64,000 bases of DNA from Afifellaceae bacterium (GCA_028281235.1 JANQKG010000036.1:1-64000); one strand, 5' to 3'. Counted from the stretch's first letter, positions 18,093 through 26,332 are shown. The notes: generated from the sequence alone by a model not told the origin. Numbers and translations: made by a program.

Positions 18093-19217
18093 TCATTCCG
18101 GCTTCCAGCCATAGAGCCAGTCGAGCCGCCCGATGAGGCGCTCCGGCGACATCGCACCAAGCACGATGTTGCGGGCGGCTGCGGCGACGCCGTGCATGTT
18201 GTAGACGGCCAGATTGCGCTCAGCCTCACGGACGACGCGCAAGACTCGGCCGCGCCGCGCGCGCTGATAGGCGCGAAGCGCCGCCGCCGGATCGTCCGGT
18301 TGCGAAGCCAATGCGGCGGCAAGCGCCCAAGAATCCTCGATCGCCTGTGCGCCGCCTTGCGCGGCCGTCGGCGGCATGGCATGCGCCGCATCGCCGATCA
18401 GCGCCACGCGGCCCCGCGTCCATGATTTTGAGGCATCGACACCGAAGAGCGGCCAGGGGATCCAGCTTGAAACAGCGTCGATCAGCACGCGCGCCTCGCG
18501 GCCGAACGGCTTGAGCGGCGGCGTATCGCCTGTGGCATTTGCGATGACCACGACGTTAAGGCTTGCCCCGGCGCGCACCGGATAATGCACCAGATGTCCA
18601 CCCGGACCGAGCCACAGCCCGGTGATGTCGCGGCGGATCGCCGGCGGCACATCCGCGGCGGCAAGCGTTGCGCGCCAGGCGGTGCGGCCGACCGGCTGCG
18701 GTCCGGGATATGCGAAGAAGTCTCGGCGAATGGCAGACCGCACGCCGTCCGCTGCGATCAACAGATCGGCGCGTTGCGCCGTGCCGCCGGCATCAAATGA
18801 GACGCAATCATCTTCGGCGCGGACCGTGCCGACTGTCAGGCCGAGATGCAGATTGATGGCCTCGCTCTCTCGCGCCGCGGTCGCGAGCCCCGCCTGCAGA
18901 TCGGAGCGATGGATCAGGCAATAAGGCGCGCCATAGCGCTGACGCGCGGCCGGGCCGAGCGGCACGATTCCAAGCCGCGCGCCACGTGTCGCATCGCGGA
19001 TCTCGATCGCGTCCGGCTCGATCGTCGCCCGGGCAAGGTGCGGCAGAACCCCAAGACGCGCCAGCACAGCCATGGCGTTTGGCGACAATTGAATGCCCGC
19101 ACCGACCTCCTCAAGCGCCGGCGCGCGCTCATAAAGCGTGGCGGCAAACCCGCGCGCAGCCAGCGCAATCGCCGATGTCAGTCCGGCGATGCCTCCCCCG
19201 GCGATCGCAACGCGCAT
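18093..19217 (-). CDS. FAD-dependent monooxygenase (salicylate hydroxylase-like)
   Basis: A 374-residue group A flavoprotein monooxygenase. The FAD fingerprint GGGIAGLTSAIALAARG lies at 7-23, the DG motif AADGVRSAIRRDF near 155, and the GD motif ALIGDAAHAMPPTAAQGGAQAIED near 273-296. It probably hydroxylates an aromatic or cyclic substrate with NAD(P)H and O2 in the cytoplasm. Closest in style to salicylate or 3-hydroxybenzoate hydroxylases, but no aromatic pathway genes are nearby, so the substrate is open. Confidence 0.88.
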   Translation of the reverse strand: MRVAIAGGGIAGLTSAIALAARGFAATLYERAPALEEVGAGIQLSPNAMAVLARLGVLPHLARATIEPDAIEIRDATRGARLGIVPLGPAARQRYGAPYCLIHRSDLQAGLATAARESEAINLHLGLTVGTVRAEDDCVSFDAGGTAQRADLLIAADGVRSAIRRDFFAYPGPQPVGRTAWRATLAAADVPPAIRRDITGLWLGPGGHLVHYPVRAGASLNVVVIANATGDTPPLKPFGREARVLIDAVSSWIPWPLFGVDASKSWTRGRVALIGDAAHAMPPTAAQGGAQAIEDSWALAAALASQPDDPAAALRAYQRARRGRVLRVVREAERNLAVYNMHGVAAAARNIVLGAMSPERLIGRLDWLYGWKPE

Positions 19218-19235
19218 AACGATCTAGAGCCTTGT

Positions 19236-19326
19236 CCATTCTGATTGAATCAGAATGGAGGCTCTATCTCTTATCTGGAGCATGATCTGATCCGAAAAAC
19301 CGGTTCCCACTTTTCGGGATCATGCC
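19236..19326. repeat. Composite palindromic repeat (GAGCATGATC family)
   Basis: CCATTCTGATTGAATCAGAATGG (19236-19258) is a palindrome; after a short linker, GGAGCATGATC (from about 19277) is mirrored by GATCATGCC near 19318-19326, with AAAAACCGG/CCC-ACTTTTCGGG between. The same parts occur at 27067-27115 and at 53586-53723. It lies between the convergent ends of nothing obvious: the flavin monooxygenase start on one side and the end of the zinc-finger gene on the other. Confidence 0.8.
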
Positions 19327-19569
19327 CTAGGCGGCGGGGCGATATGCGCAGCCGGCCGGCTTGGATTCCGCCGCCTCAAGGGCCGGATCGTAACGAAAGA
19401 CCGTGGAGCAATAGGGGCACACCGCCTCGCTCTCATCGCCCATGTCGATGAAGATGTGCGGATGGTCGAAGGGCGGTAGCGCCCCAACACACATGAACTC
19501 GCGCGCGCCGATAAGGATGACGTCGACGCCGTCGGTGTTGTGGAAGTGCGGGATGTGACTGTCGGCCAT
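19327..19569 (-). CDS. Zinc-finger (zf-CHCC) domain protein
   Basis: An 80-residue protein of the zf-CHCC family, related to the zinc-binding accessory subunit of mitochondrial complex I (NDUFS6). The ligands are Cys in EFMCVGA, His in FDHPHIFIDMG, and the pair CPYC, with the usual order C-x-H-x-C-x2-C. ATG 19569 (MADSHIPHF) fits homologues; ATG 19593 is an alternative. Alphaproteobacterial complex I carries such a small zinc protein, so a respiratory role is plausible. Confidence 0.82.
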   Translation of the reverse strand: MADSHIPHFHNTDGVDVILIGAREFMCVGALPPFDHPHIFIDMGDESEAVCPYCSTVFRYDPALEAAESKPAGCAYRPAA

Positions 19570-19713
19570 GGCGTTTCCGTGAATCTCAGGCATTGTCGCT
19601 GACGTCGGCGGAGCATAGCTATCGCGCTGGCCGGAGAACAGACTACAGCAGCGCTCCGGCGCCAGCCGCGTTGCCGCAGCCGCCCGCAGGGATGTGAACG
19701 GCCAGGAGATGTT

Positions 19714-20481
19714 ATGCAACAGTTCGACTCCGACGGCGTGACCATCGCCTACCTGGATGAAGGCGAGGGCCCGGCGACGCTGCTGATCCATGGCTTTGCC
19801 TCCAGTACGCGGGTGAACTGGGTCTCAACCGGCTGGATCAATGACCTAAGAGCCGCCGGCCGCCGCGTCATTGCACTCGACAATCGCGGCCACGGCGAAA
19901 GCGGCAAGCCGCGCGATCCCGCCGCCTATCCCGCGACCATCATGGCGGAGGACGCGCGGCGGCTTCTGGACCATCTGGAGGTCGGCGACGCCGACGTGGT
20001 CGGCTATTCGATGGGCGCGCGGATCACGGCGTTTCTAGCGCTGTCCCACCCGCGCCGCGTGCGCCGCGCCGTCTTCAGTGGGCTGGGCGATGGGATGGTG
20101 AAGGGCGTCGGCCGCAGCGAGCCGATCGCCGCTGCACTCCTCGCCGATTCCCCCGACGACATCGCCGACCCGCATGCGCGCGAATTTCGCCTCTTCGCCG
20201 ACAAGACGGGAAGCGACCGCAAGGCGCTCGCCGCCTGCATTCTGTCGGCGCGGCCGGTCGTGACGGTTGAGGAGCTCGGCACGCTGTCCGTGCCGGTTCT
20301 GGTGGCGGTCGGCAGCGACGATGCAATCGCCGGCAGTGCTGCGGCTTTGGCGGCGCTGATTCCCGGTGCGGAGGCTTTCGTTATCCCCGGACGCGACCAT
20401 ATGAAGGCAGTCGGCGATCGCCAGCACAAGGCGGCCGTGCTCGGCTTTCTGTCGCGTCAGACGGCGCCCGAACCGATATGA
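19714..20481 (+). CDS. Alpha/beta hydrolase
   Basis: A 255-residue serine hydrolase. The oxyanion region is LLIHGFASSTRVNW (32-45), the nucleophile elbow is VGYSMGARITAFLAL with Ser near 98, an acid lies in VLVAVGSDDAIAG near 205, and the final histidine is in PGRDHMKAVGD near 228. AGGAGATGTT precedes ATG 19714. It has no lid-domain features that point to a substrate. It is transcribed toward cysE, 98 bp away. Confidence 0.88.
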   Translation: MQQFDSDGVTIAYLDEGEGPATLLIHGFASSTRVNWVSTGWINDLRAAGRRVIALDNRGHGESGKPRDPAAYPATIMAEDARRLLDHLEVGDADVVGYSMGARITAFLALSHPRRVRRAVFSGLGDGMVKGVGRSEPIAAALLADSPDDIADPHAREFRLFADKTGSDRKALAACILSARPVVTVEELGTLSVPVLVAVGSDDAIAGSAAALAALIPGAEAFVIPGRDHMKAVGDRQHKAAVLGFLSRQTAPEPI

Positions 20482-20579
20482 ACGGCGCAGCGCGTGAACC
20501 AACGTGAAACCGTCAGGTAGAGGCGGCAATGGCCGATCGTAGGCGCGTGCTGTATAGTCGCGTGCGAATGGAGGCGCTG

Positions 20580-21428
20580 ATGAGCGTGAAGATAAAGGGG
20601 CCTGCCGGGCAGGCGAGCGTAAAGGCCCTCGACCCGATCTGGAGCCAGCTGCGCTCCGAGGCTGAGGCGATCGTGGCCGCCGAGCCGGCGCTCGCCGGCT
20701 TCGTCTATGCTTCGGTGCTCAATCACGACAGGCTGGAAGACGCGGTCGCTCATCGCATCGCCACGCGGCTCGACAGCCACGCGCTCGATGGCGGCGTGGT
20801 GGAGCGCGGCTTTGCCGAAATGCTGGAGGCCTGGCGCGACTATTCGGTGGCGCTGAGAGCCGATTTGATCGCCGTCTACGATCGCGATCCCGCCTGCAGC
20901 CGCTTCATCGAGCCGATGCTCTATTTCAAGGGTTTCCACGCCATCCAGACGCACCGCCTGGCGCATTGGCTCTACGCCAACGACCAGCGCGACTTGGCGT
21001 TCTACCTGCAAAGCCGCGGCTCGGAGGTGTTCCAGGTCGATATCCATCCGGCGGTGCCGATGGGGACGGGCATCTTCATCGATCACGCCACCGGTGTCGT
21101 GGTCGGCGGAACGGCGGTGATTGAGGACAACGTCTCTATCCTGCAGAACGTGACGCTCGGTGGCACCGGCAAGGAAAGCGGCGACCGCCACCCGAAAATC
21201 CGCCACGGCGTCTTGATCGGCGCCGGCGCCAATATCCTCGGCAATATCGAGGTCGGCGAATGCTCGCGCGTGGCGGCAGGATCGGTGGTCCTTAAGCCTG
21301 TGCCCGCGCACGCCACCGTGGCCGGCGTGCCGGCGAAAGTGGTGGGGCAGGCGGGCTGTGCGGAGCCCTCGCGCTCCATGGACCAGATGCTGCGCGACGG
21401 CGATCCCGATATCGGCGCCCACATCTAG
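20580..21428 (+). CDS. cysE: Serine O-acetyltransferase
   Basis: A 282-residue enzyme making O-acetylserine from serine and acetyl-CoA, the first step of cysteine synthesis. An N-terminal helical domain (DPIWSQLRSEAEAI, ASVLNHDRLEDA) is followed by a left-handed beta-helix of hexapeptide repeats from about 165 (GTGIFIDHATGVVVGG, DRHPKIRHGVLIGAGA, VAGVPAKVVG). ATG 20580 is preceded by GGAGG at five-base spacing. A DUF3126 gene follows, as in many Hyphomicrobiales. Confidence 0.94.
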   Translation: MSVKIKGPAGQASVKALDPIWSQLRSEAEAIVAAEPALAGFVYASVLNHDRLEDAVAHRIATRLDSHALDGGVVERGFAEMLEAWRDYSVALRADLIAVYDRDPACSRFIEPMLYFKGFHAIQTHRLAHWLYANDQRDLAFYLQSRGSEVFQVDIHPAVPMGTGIFIDHATGVVVGGTAVIEDNVSILQNVTLGGTGKESGDRHPKIRHGVLIGAGANILGNIEVGECSRVAAGSVVLKPVPAHATVAGVPAKVVGQAGCAEPSRSMDQMLRDGDPDIGAHI

Positions 21429-21508
21429 TGGGCCAGATTTACGGGGACCTGCGCCTGGCAGCGGTTGTGGGCGCGGCGCTGGCGCTCTACAAGGCGCGGG
21501 CGAAGTAA
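21428..21508 (+). CDS. Possible 26-residue small protein after cysE
   Basis: GTG 21428 shares a base with the cysE TAG and opens a 26-codon frame, MGQIYGDLRLAAVV then GAALALYKARAK, ending at TAA 21508. It has a short hydrophobic middle and a basic tail, like a small membrane-associated peptide. It fills the gap before the DUF3126 gene. No homology is known to me, and the frame could be chance. Confidence 0.25.
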   Translation: MGQIYGDLRLAAVVGAALALYKARAK

Positions 21509-21522
21509 ATCCCGAGGCCGAC

Positions 21523-21735
21523 GTGACCGCCGAAGAACTGAAGAAGGTCGAGCGCTATCTGCAGCGCCTGTTTGGCAACACCGCGATTGCCGTGCGCGCG
21601 CGGCCGCGCAAGGACGATTCCGCCGAGGTCTATATCGGTGAGGAGTTCATTGGCGTGCTCTATCGCGACGATGAGGACGACGAGCTGTCCTATAATTTCT
21701 CCATGGCCATTCTCGGCTACGACCTCGGCGATTAG
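21523..21735 (+). CDS. DUF3126 family protein
   Basis: A 70-residue protein starting at GTG 21523 (MTAEELKKVERYLQRLFG) and ending SMAILGYDLGD. It matches the alphaproteobacterial DUF3126 family in length and in the segments VRARPRKDDSAEVYIG and GVLYRDDEDDE. GAGG lies seven bases before the GTG. Its function is unknown; the steady neighbourhood with cysE is the only clue. A longer frame upstream exists but has no family similarity. Confidence 0.85.
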   Translation: MTAEELKKVERYLQRLFGNTAIAVRARPRKDDSAEVYIGEEFIGVLYRDDEDDELSYNFSMAILGYDLGD

Positions 21736-21784
21736 AGCGTTTTCGCGTAAGGTTGAATCGCCCCAACGCTCTAGCAACCAAACC

Positions 21785-21972
21785 CTGCGTTTCTCATCCC
21801 GGTTCGGCCGCAGGCCGAGACCGGCCCGCTGCGTGTTAACCCTCCCCTCAGGGGCCCCTCAAGGGGGAGGTTATCACCCAAGCAGCTCCGTCCCGCATTT
21901 CGCTTGCGCTCCATGCGGGCTACGGACGATGGCCGGCCTCGTAGCCCGGATGGAGCGAAGCGCAATCCGGGA
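21785..21972. repeat. Partial repeat units between DUF3126 and the next repeat
   Basis: About 21785-21826 carries CATCCCGGTTCGGCC...GGCCGAGACCGG, half of the 125-bp repeat seen at 21995. About 21838-21872 carries CCCTCCCCTCAGGGG and CCCTCAAGGGGGAGG. The short palindromic GTAGCCCGGATGGAGCGAAG...CAATCCGGGA unit is at 21941-21972 and recurs at 30945-30976. The gap 21736-22219 holds only repeats. Confidence 0.65.
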
Positions 21973-21994
21973 GAGCCTCACGACCGCAACCAAA

Positions 21995-22120
21995 CCTCTC
22001 GTCTGTCATCCCGGTTCGGCCAAAGGCCGAGACCGGGAGCCATGAACACTGCCGCTGCTTTTGGTGGGTACGGGTCCCGCACAAGCGCTGACGCGCTTTG
22101 CGGGATGACAAACGAGAGAG
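21995..22120. repeat. Dispersed intergenic repeat, family A, copy 1
   Basis: The unit opens CCTCTCGTCTGTCATCCCGG, contains GGTTCGGCC/GGCCGAGACC, a middle stretch with CATGAACA, then GGGTCCCGCACAAGCGCTG, ACGCGCTTTGCGGGATGACA and closes GAGAGAG. Both ends are inverted-repeat-like, so the unit can fold on itself. Other copies are at 26409-26565, 30998-31123 and 61723-61850. Confidence 0.85.
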
Positions 22121-22219
22121 AGGGGGGCAGGCGCATCGTTAACCAATCCTTTCGAATTGCCGCCACCGACGGTCGTGCCGCTTGCTGCGTCGCGCATCGG
22201 CCGCTAGGCTGCCCGAAGG

Positions 22220-22234
22220 TTAACAAATGGTTAA
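22220..22234 (+). promoter_or_regulatory. CtrA-type box TTAA-N7-TTAA
   Basis: TTAA CAAATGG TTAA is an exact match to the binding site of the cell-cycle regulator CtrA. It ends 12 bp before GTG 22247 of the small membrane protein gene. Since CtrA boxes usually overlap the -35 region, either the message is nearly leaderless or the true start is a little downstream (GTG 22268). A half site TTAACC is at about 22139. Confidence 0.5.
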
Positions 22235-22246
22235 TGGCGGCGTTGC

Positions 22247-22558
22247 GTGTCGGAGTTGGGCGTATTCGTGTATTGTGCGGCGATCGGATTTGCCGCCGCG
22301 GCGACGCTCGCCAGCTTCTACCAATGGGTCACATCGGAGCAGGCTGAGCTTTTTGCCGTGAAACGCACGGTGCCCGGCGTCGCCTTTGCTGTACTCTTCT
22401 CCATGTTCTGCGGGCCATTCCTGGTGATGCGCCGCGTGGTCTCCGCGCTGAGGGCACGTGAGATCGCCGCGCTGCCGGCGCTGATCGGCGTGGTCATCGC
22501 CGGGATGTGGAGCGTGTGCGCCGGGATCTTCTACGTCAGCATCCTGGTCAGCGCTTGA
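22247..22558 (+). CDS. Small membrane protein of unknown function
   Basis: A 103-residue hydrophobic protein with three likely membrane helices: about 5-25 (VFVYCAAIGFAAAATLASFY), 43-62 (GVAFAVLFSMFCGPFLVM) and 78-101 (LIGVVIAGMWSVCAGIFYVS). I do not recognise a named family with certainty, though similar short three-helix proteins occur in Hyphomicrobiales. GTG 22247 is taken as the start; GTG 22268 is an alternative, which would shorten the first helix. A CtrA box lies just upstream. Confidence 0.65.
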   Translation: MSELGVFVYCAAIGFAAAATLASFYQWVTSEQAELFAVKRTVPGVAFAVLFSMFCGPFLVMRRVVSALRAREIAALPALIGVVIAGMWSVCAGIFYVSILVSA

Positions 22559-22619
22559 GCTGAGCATGAAGCGGCCCGCAGCACGGCGGGCCGACCCTGC
22601 GTTGATCGGTGAGGAGACC

Positions 22620-23228
22620 TTAAGGCGACGTCGCGGTGTTCGGCGTGGTCCAGCGCGGATCGCCGACGGAGACCCAGCGGTTGGGGTCGCGCACCGACTG
22701 GCGCTTCACGAAATGATACGCCGTCTCGTACCACCGGTGCAGCGTGTCGGTCTTGTTGTCGAGCACAAACTCACCGCGGCTGGTGCGTGCCAGAAGCACG
22801 GCGTGCCCGTCGCCCACCTCATCGAAGACAACGGCGACGAGAAGCGCGCCGGAGGGCCAGCCGCGCTCAATCAGCCATTTGCGCTTGAGGAGGACGTAGT
22901 CTTCGCAATCGCCGTAGGTTTCCGGCAGCGTCCAGAATTCCTCGGCATTGTAGAATTCCATGTCGGTCGCCGGGGCGACGAGATGGTTGGCAAGCGTGTT
23001 GACTTCCTGCAGATCACGCCAGCGCCGCTCCGTCAGCTGCTCAGCTTCCGCGGAGCCGCGGGTCACGCATTCCTCAGGATGGTTGCGGCAGAAATCGATG
23101 TGCCCGACCGGCGGGTTCGTCCAGCCGTTGACGTCCATCTTTAGGCTTTGAGCTGAGGCCACCTGAGCGAGCCCCAAACCGAACAACACAAAGCCGGCCA
23201 ACAGGGGCCGGCAGACATACGCGAACAT
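22620..23228 (-). CDS. Transglutaminase-like cysteine peptidase (BTLCP)
   Basis: A 202-residue bacterial transglutaminase-like cysteine proteinase. Residues 1-26 are a signal peptide ending ASAQS. The catalytic triad is visible: Cys in YGDCEDYVLLK near 106, His in VGDGHAVLLAR near 142, and Asp in VLDNKTD near 158. The BTLCP/LapG family includes periplasmic proteases that cleave adhesins under c-di-GMP control; here no lapD or adhesin gene is adjacent. It is a single gene. Confidence 0.88.
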   Translation of the reverse strand: MFAYVCRPLLAGFVLFGLGLAQVASAQSLKMDVNGWTNPPVGHIDFCRNHPEECVTRGSAEAEQLTERRWRDLQEVNTLANHLVAPATDMEFYNAEEFWTLPETYGDCEDYVLLKRKWLIERGWPSGALLVAVVFDEVGDGHAVLLARTSRGEFVLDNKTDTLHRWYETAYHFVKRQSVRDPNRWVSVGDPRWTTPNTATSP

Positions 23229-23337
23229 TATTATCGCCCCCCATTTTGGAGCGACCTTAGCAGGAATCGATTGCGCGTGCGCTAAAAGATTAGATCAATG
23301 ATTGATGAACGGCCGGCCGAATTTTTGGCTTGCGGCG

Positions 23338-23961
23338 TTAAAAATAGTCCTTCTCAATCGCCTGCTCGATGGCCGTGTCGGACATGAGCCGCATGAATTC
23401 CAGGCCGATCCCATCGTCGAAATGGCGCACAATCCGCGCGCCGAGCCGGCCGAGCCGCACGGGCGAGCCGATGGGCGGGCGAAGATTTGTGGCGATGGCC
23501 GCGCCGGAAAGCGACATGTCGATCACGCGCACCGAATGCGAGGTGCCGTCGGACAAGACGATGGAGGTCTCGCTGCGCTTCGGCGTCCGGCGCAGATGCC
23601 GGCGATCCTCGTCGAGGCTGAGGACATGGCGGTTGGCGAGCCAGGTCAGCGTATCGGCCAGTCTGTCGCGCTTCCGCTGTGAGGCGGAAATCGACATGAC
23701 GAAGCCCTGATCGGTCTTCTCCAGAAGCACGCCTTCGATCCGTCCCACACTGTCGATATAGGCGACGACCCGCTCGCCCACTTCGCCGCTGAACGGGCTG
23801 ACGATCGATGCGTCACCCGGCGAAACCTCAGAGACCTGGCAGGGGCACTCGCGCTGATCTGGAAACATGCATCGGCCGAGCAAGCTCAGCTTGACACGCT
23901 GAAAGCGGCGCCTTTCCGAACCTGCGGATCGGTCAGTTTCTTGTGTTTGCAGCGCCTGCAT
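23338..23961 (-). CDS. PilZ domain protein, probably tandem
   Basis: A 207-residue cytoplasmic protein. Two segments look like PilZ c-di-GMP-binding domains: an N-terminal one with ERRRFQRVKL (17-26) and a weak second motif SEVSPGDAS, and a C-terminal one with DRRHLRRTPKR near 118-128 and the canonical IDMSLSGAA near 147. The C-terminal copy has the R-x3-R and D-x-S-x2-G elements and is likely to bind the nucleotide; the first lacks the normal second motif. It stands alone, so its output is unknown. Confidence 0.82.
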   Translation of the reverse strand: MQALQTQETDRSAGSERRRFQRVKLSLLGRCMFPDQRECPCQVSEVSPGDASIVSPFSGEVGERVVAYIDSVGRIEGVLLEKTDQGFVMSISASQRKRDRLADTLTWLANRHVLSLDEDRRHLRRTPKRSETSIVLSDGTSHSVRVIDMSLSGAAIATNLRPPIGSPVRLGRLGARIVRHFDDGIGLEFMRLMSDTAIEQAIEKDYF

Positions 23962-24069
23962 GGCGACTCCGGATAATCCAACCTAAACGGGCGGATGTGC
24001 ACAATCGCGGAGGCTATTCGGCCGTGGTTAAATATGTGTAAGCAAATGGAATGCGCGTTGAATTTGCGC

Positions 24070-24672
24070 TCATTTTCCGCCGTTCACCACGGTCAGATGC
24101 CCGTATCGCCTGCCGCGATTGTCCGGGGCCGCGGGCAGCGCATCCAGCAGCGTGTCGTTGCTGCGCCGCGCGCCGGGCTGAGCGGCGGGCAGGAGCCGAA
24201 CCGATCTCAGCCATTGCGTGATGATTCGGCGGCGGATGCGGTTGCTTTCTTCGTGTCCACCCACACGCACCATTGAGCCGAGAGCGCCGGCGCCTCCCTT
24301 CTCTCCTGAAAGAGGCAAGAGCAGCATCTCATAGGAGACGAAGCCCCCGGCCATCGTTTCGCCCATGACGCCGGCGACCAGGCCGGTCGATCGGGCGCTC
24401 ATGGCGCGGAGATCGCGGTGAAGCGCCTCGCGGTCTTCAGGTCCCCAGAGGTCGAGGAAGCTCTCTTCAGATAGGTCACGCCCGTAGCGCGAGGCGATTG
24501 CCGCGCCGCAGAAGCGGATGCGGGTTTCAAGCGACGGGTCGAGATCGACAAGAATGAGGTCGGGCAGGAGCGGCGCCAGCTCTGCGGCATTGACCCCGCC
24601 GGCACGGACTCCGGTGTCGCCGCGTGCGCCCAGCCAATAATGGTAGAGCGCTGTGCTAGTCTCGTGTTTCAT
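24070..24672 (-). CDS. PAS domain protein (PAS_5 family)
   Basis: A 200-residue protein of the PAS_5 type common in Hyphomicrobiales. It opens HYWLGARGD, then ELAPLLPDLILVDLDPSLETRIRFCGAAIASRYGRDL, the typical start of this family, and FVSYEMLLLPL in the middle. No output domain follows; the basic tail after 150 is of low complexity. The ATG at 24672 is chosen from homology. It may sense a small ligand, but nothing adjacent indicates the partner. Confidence 0.8.
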   Translation of the reverse strand: MKHETSTALYHYWLGARGDTGVRAGGVNAAELAPLLPDLILVDLDPSLETRIRFCGAAIASRYGRDLSEESFLDLWGPEDREALHRDLRAMSARSTGLVAGVMGETMAGGFVSYEMLLLPLSGEKGGAGALGSMVRVGGHEESNRIRRRIITQWLRSVRLLPAAQPGARRSNDTLLDALPAAPDNRGRRYGHLTVVNGGK

Positions 24673-24802
24673 GACGCCCCGACCCAACGACGGCTGGCGA
24701 CCGCTTTGCGCGCGGTGCTGCCGTTTCATGCTTCATTGGGTGCCACGCGGGTCAGCAGGGGCGGGGTGAAACCATTCGTTAAGGTTAACAAAGCGTGAGC
24801 GT

Positions 24803-24930
24803 TGCGCCAAAGGGCGCAGTCGCGTCATGGTTAGTTGTCCAATTCAAGTTGCGGATCATGTCCCAAGGCCACGGGGCATGGGAGAAAAACAGGGGGCGTC
24901 GGAAGCCGCCGGGCAAGCCCGGCGGCTTCC
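24803..24930 (+). ncRNA. Possible small RNA ending in a strong hairpin before the rhomboid gene
   Basis: GGAAGCCGCCGGG (24901-24913) pairs perfectly with CCCGGCGGCTTCC (24918-24930) around CAAG and is followed by TCTTT. A smaller hairpin TGCGCC/GGCGCA lies at 24803-24818. No protein gene ends just upstream on the plus strand, so the terminator-like hairpin would close a short independent transcript beginning in 24735-24800. On the minus strand the hairpin is followed by TGTTTTT about nine bases on. The gap 24673-25009 holds nothing else that I can support. Confidence 0.35.
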
Positions 24931-25009
24931 TCTTTGCCGGCTTCGGCTGTTCTACACGCCGCAGGTTTTCTGCTTGCCATGCCTTTGACGAAGCGGGCAT
25001 GAGCAGGCC

Positions 25010-25717
25010 ATGTCCCGCACACCCGCCATCAACCTGCCGCCGGCGGTGCTTTGGCTCGCAGCGCTTTTCATCGGCGTTCATCTGCTGCGTCAGGTGCTGA
25101 CGCCGGAGCAGGAGCGGTGGCTGCTTCTGGCCTTCTCCTTTATTCCCGTTCGCTATGCGGAGATCGGCAACGCGCTGCCGGGGGGCGTTGCGGCGCGCAT
25201 ATGGTCGCCGGTCACTTATGCCTTTCTCCATGGTGACGTCGCGCATCTGGTTGTGAACGTTCTGTGGATGGCGATCTTCGGCGGCGCGCTCGCCAGGCGC
25301 TTCGGGTCCGTCCGTTTTCTTCTGATGTCGCTTGTTGCAACCATTGCCGGCGCGGCGGCGCATTACATTGTCCATCCGATGGACGGCGCTATCGTCGTGG
25401 GTGCGTCGGGCGCCGTGTCCGGCATGATGGCGGCGACCGCCTGCTTCGCCTTCGCGCCGGGCGGGCCGCTGGCCGGCGGACGAACGGCGGCCGCCTACAG
25501 GCAGCCGGCGGAGCCGATCGTCCGTGCGCTGCTCAATCCGCGCGCCGCTGCCTTCATCATCATCTGGTTCGCCATCAACCTTCTTTTCGGCCTGACCGGC
25601 GGGCTCGGCGCCGACCTGGCGGGGCGCATCGCCTGGGAGGCGCATATTGGCGGATTTCTCGCCGGGCTTTTCGCCTTCCCGCTGCTTGATCCGGTGCGCC
25701 GCGAACGTCCTTCCTGA
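25010..25717 (+). CDS. Rhomboid family intramembrane serine protease
   Basis: A 235-residue membrane protease with six predicted helices. The catalytic serine is in VVGASGAVSGM near 125-135, the histidine in WEAHIGGFLAGLFAFP near 212, and the oxyanion asparagine region is HGDVAHLVVNVLWM near 75-88. It cleaves transmembrane substrates within the lipid bilayer. The ATG at 25010 is used, with a weak GAGCAGG before it. The 186 bp after it, up to the CBS gene, show no other feature. Confidence 0.9.
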   Translation: MSRTPAINLPPAVLWLAALFIGVHLLRQVLTPEQERWLLLAFSFIPVRYAEIGNALPGGVAARIWSPVTYAFLHGDVAHLVVNVLWMAIFGGALARRFGSVRFLLMSLVATIAGAAAHYIVHPMDGAIVVGASGAVSGMMAATACFAFAPGGPLAGGRTAAAYRQPAEPIVRALLNPRAAAFIIIWFAINLLFGLTGGLGADLAGRIAWEAHIGGFLAGLFAFPLLDPVRRERPS

Positions 25718-25903
25718 TCCCGCGCCCCGGCATGGCTCACGAAGCCTGCACGCCGTCGCATCTAACCGTATGATCTGAATGACGGATTTATATCCGCGAG
25801 CGTCGCCGTCCTTTGCGCTGGCCTCACCGGCGCCGGGTTTCTAAACTAGGAATGGCATTCCCGCAGAAGACGGAACCGACAAAAACAGGCGAGGGAGGTG
25901 TCG

Positions 25904-26332
25904 ATGACCGTGAAGCGGATCATCTCAGAAAAGGGGACCGACGTGGTGACCGTCGCCCCGGACGCATCTTTGGAGTCGATCGCAGGCACGCTGGCGCAAC
26001 ACAAGATCGGCGCAGTCGTCGTCACCGATGGGAAGACCATCCGCGGCATCATCTCCGAGCGAGACATCGTGCGCGCCCTGGCAAGCCATGGCGGCGCGGC
26101 GCTCGGCAAGGCGGCGAATGAGTGGATGACGCAGCAGGTGGTGACCTGCGAACTGGCGGAGAGTATCAACGACGTGATGCAGAAGATGACAAGCGGTCGC
26201 TTCCGCCACCTGCCGGTGGTTGAGGACGGAAAGCTCGCCGGGATCATCTCCATCGGCGACGTGGTGAAGCGGCGGATTGAAGACGTGGTGCGTGAGGCGG
26301 AGCAGATCCGCGAATACATCACGACGGCGTAA
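25904..26332 (+). CDS. CBS domain protein
   Basis: A 142-residue protein made of two CBS motifs. The first covers VVTVAPDASLESIAGTLAQHKIGAVVVTD; the second covers VTCELAESINDVMQKMTSGRFRHLPVVEDG and ends IISIGDVVKRRIEDVVREAE. Such stand-alone CBS pairs bind adenosine nucleotides and regulate partners. GGGAGG lies about six bases before ATG 25904, so this start is preferred over GTG 25898. It is a single gene. Confidence 0.9.
   Translation: MTVKRIISEKGTDVVTVAPDASLESIAGTLAQHKIGAVVVTDGKTIRGIISERDIVRALASHGGAALGKAANEWMTQQVVTCELAESINDVMQKMTSGRFRHLPVVEDGKLAGIISIGDVVKRRIEDVVREAEQIREYITTA

Noticed and set aside
24795-25100. 101-codon plus-strand frame across the hairpin before the rhomboid gene
   Set aside because: It reads through the perfect 13-bp hairpin and into the rhomboid gene out of frame, with no family similarity.
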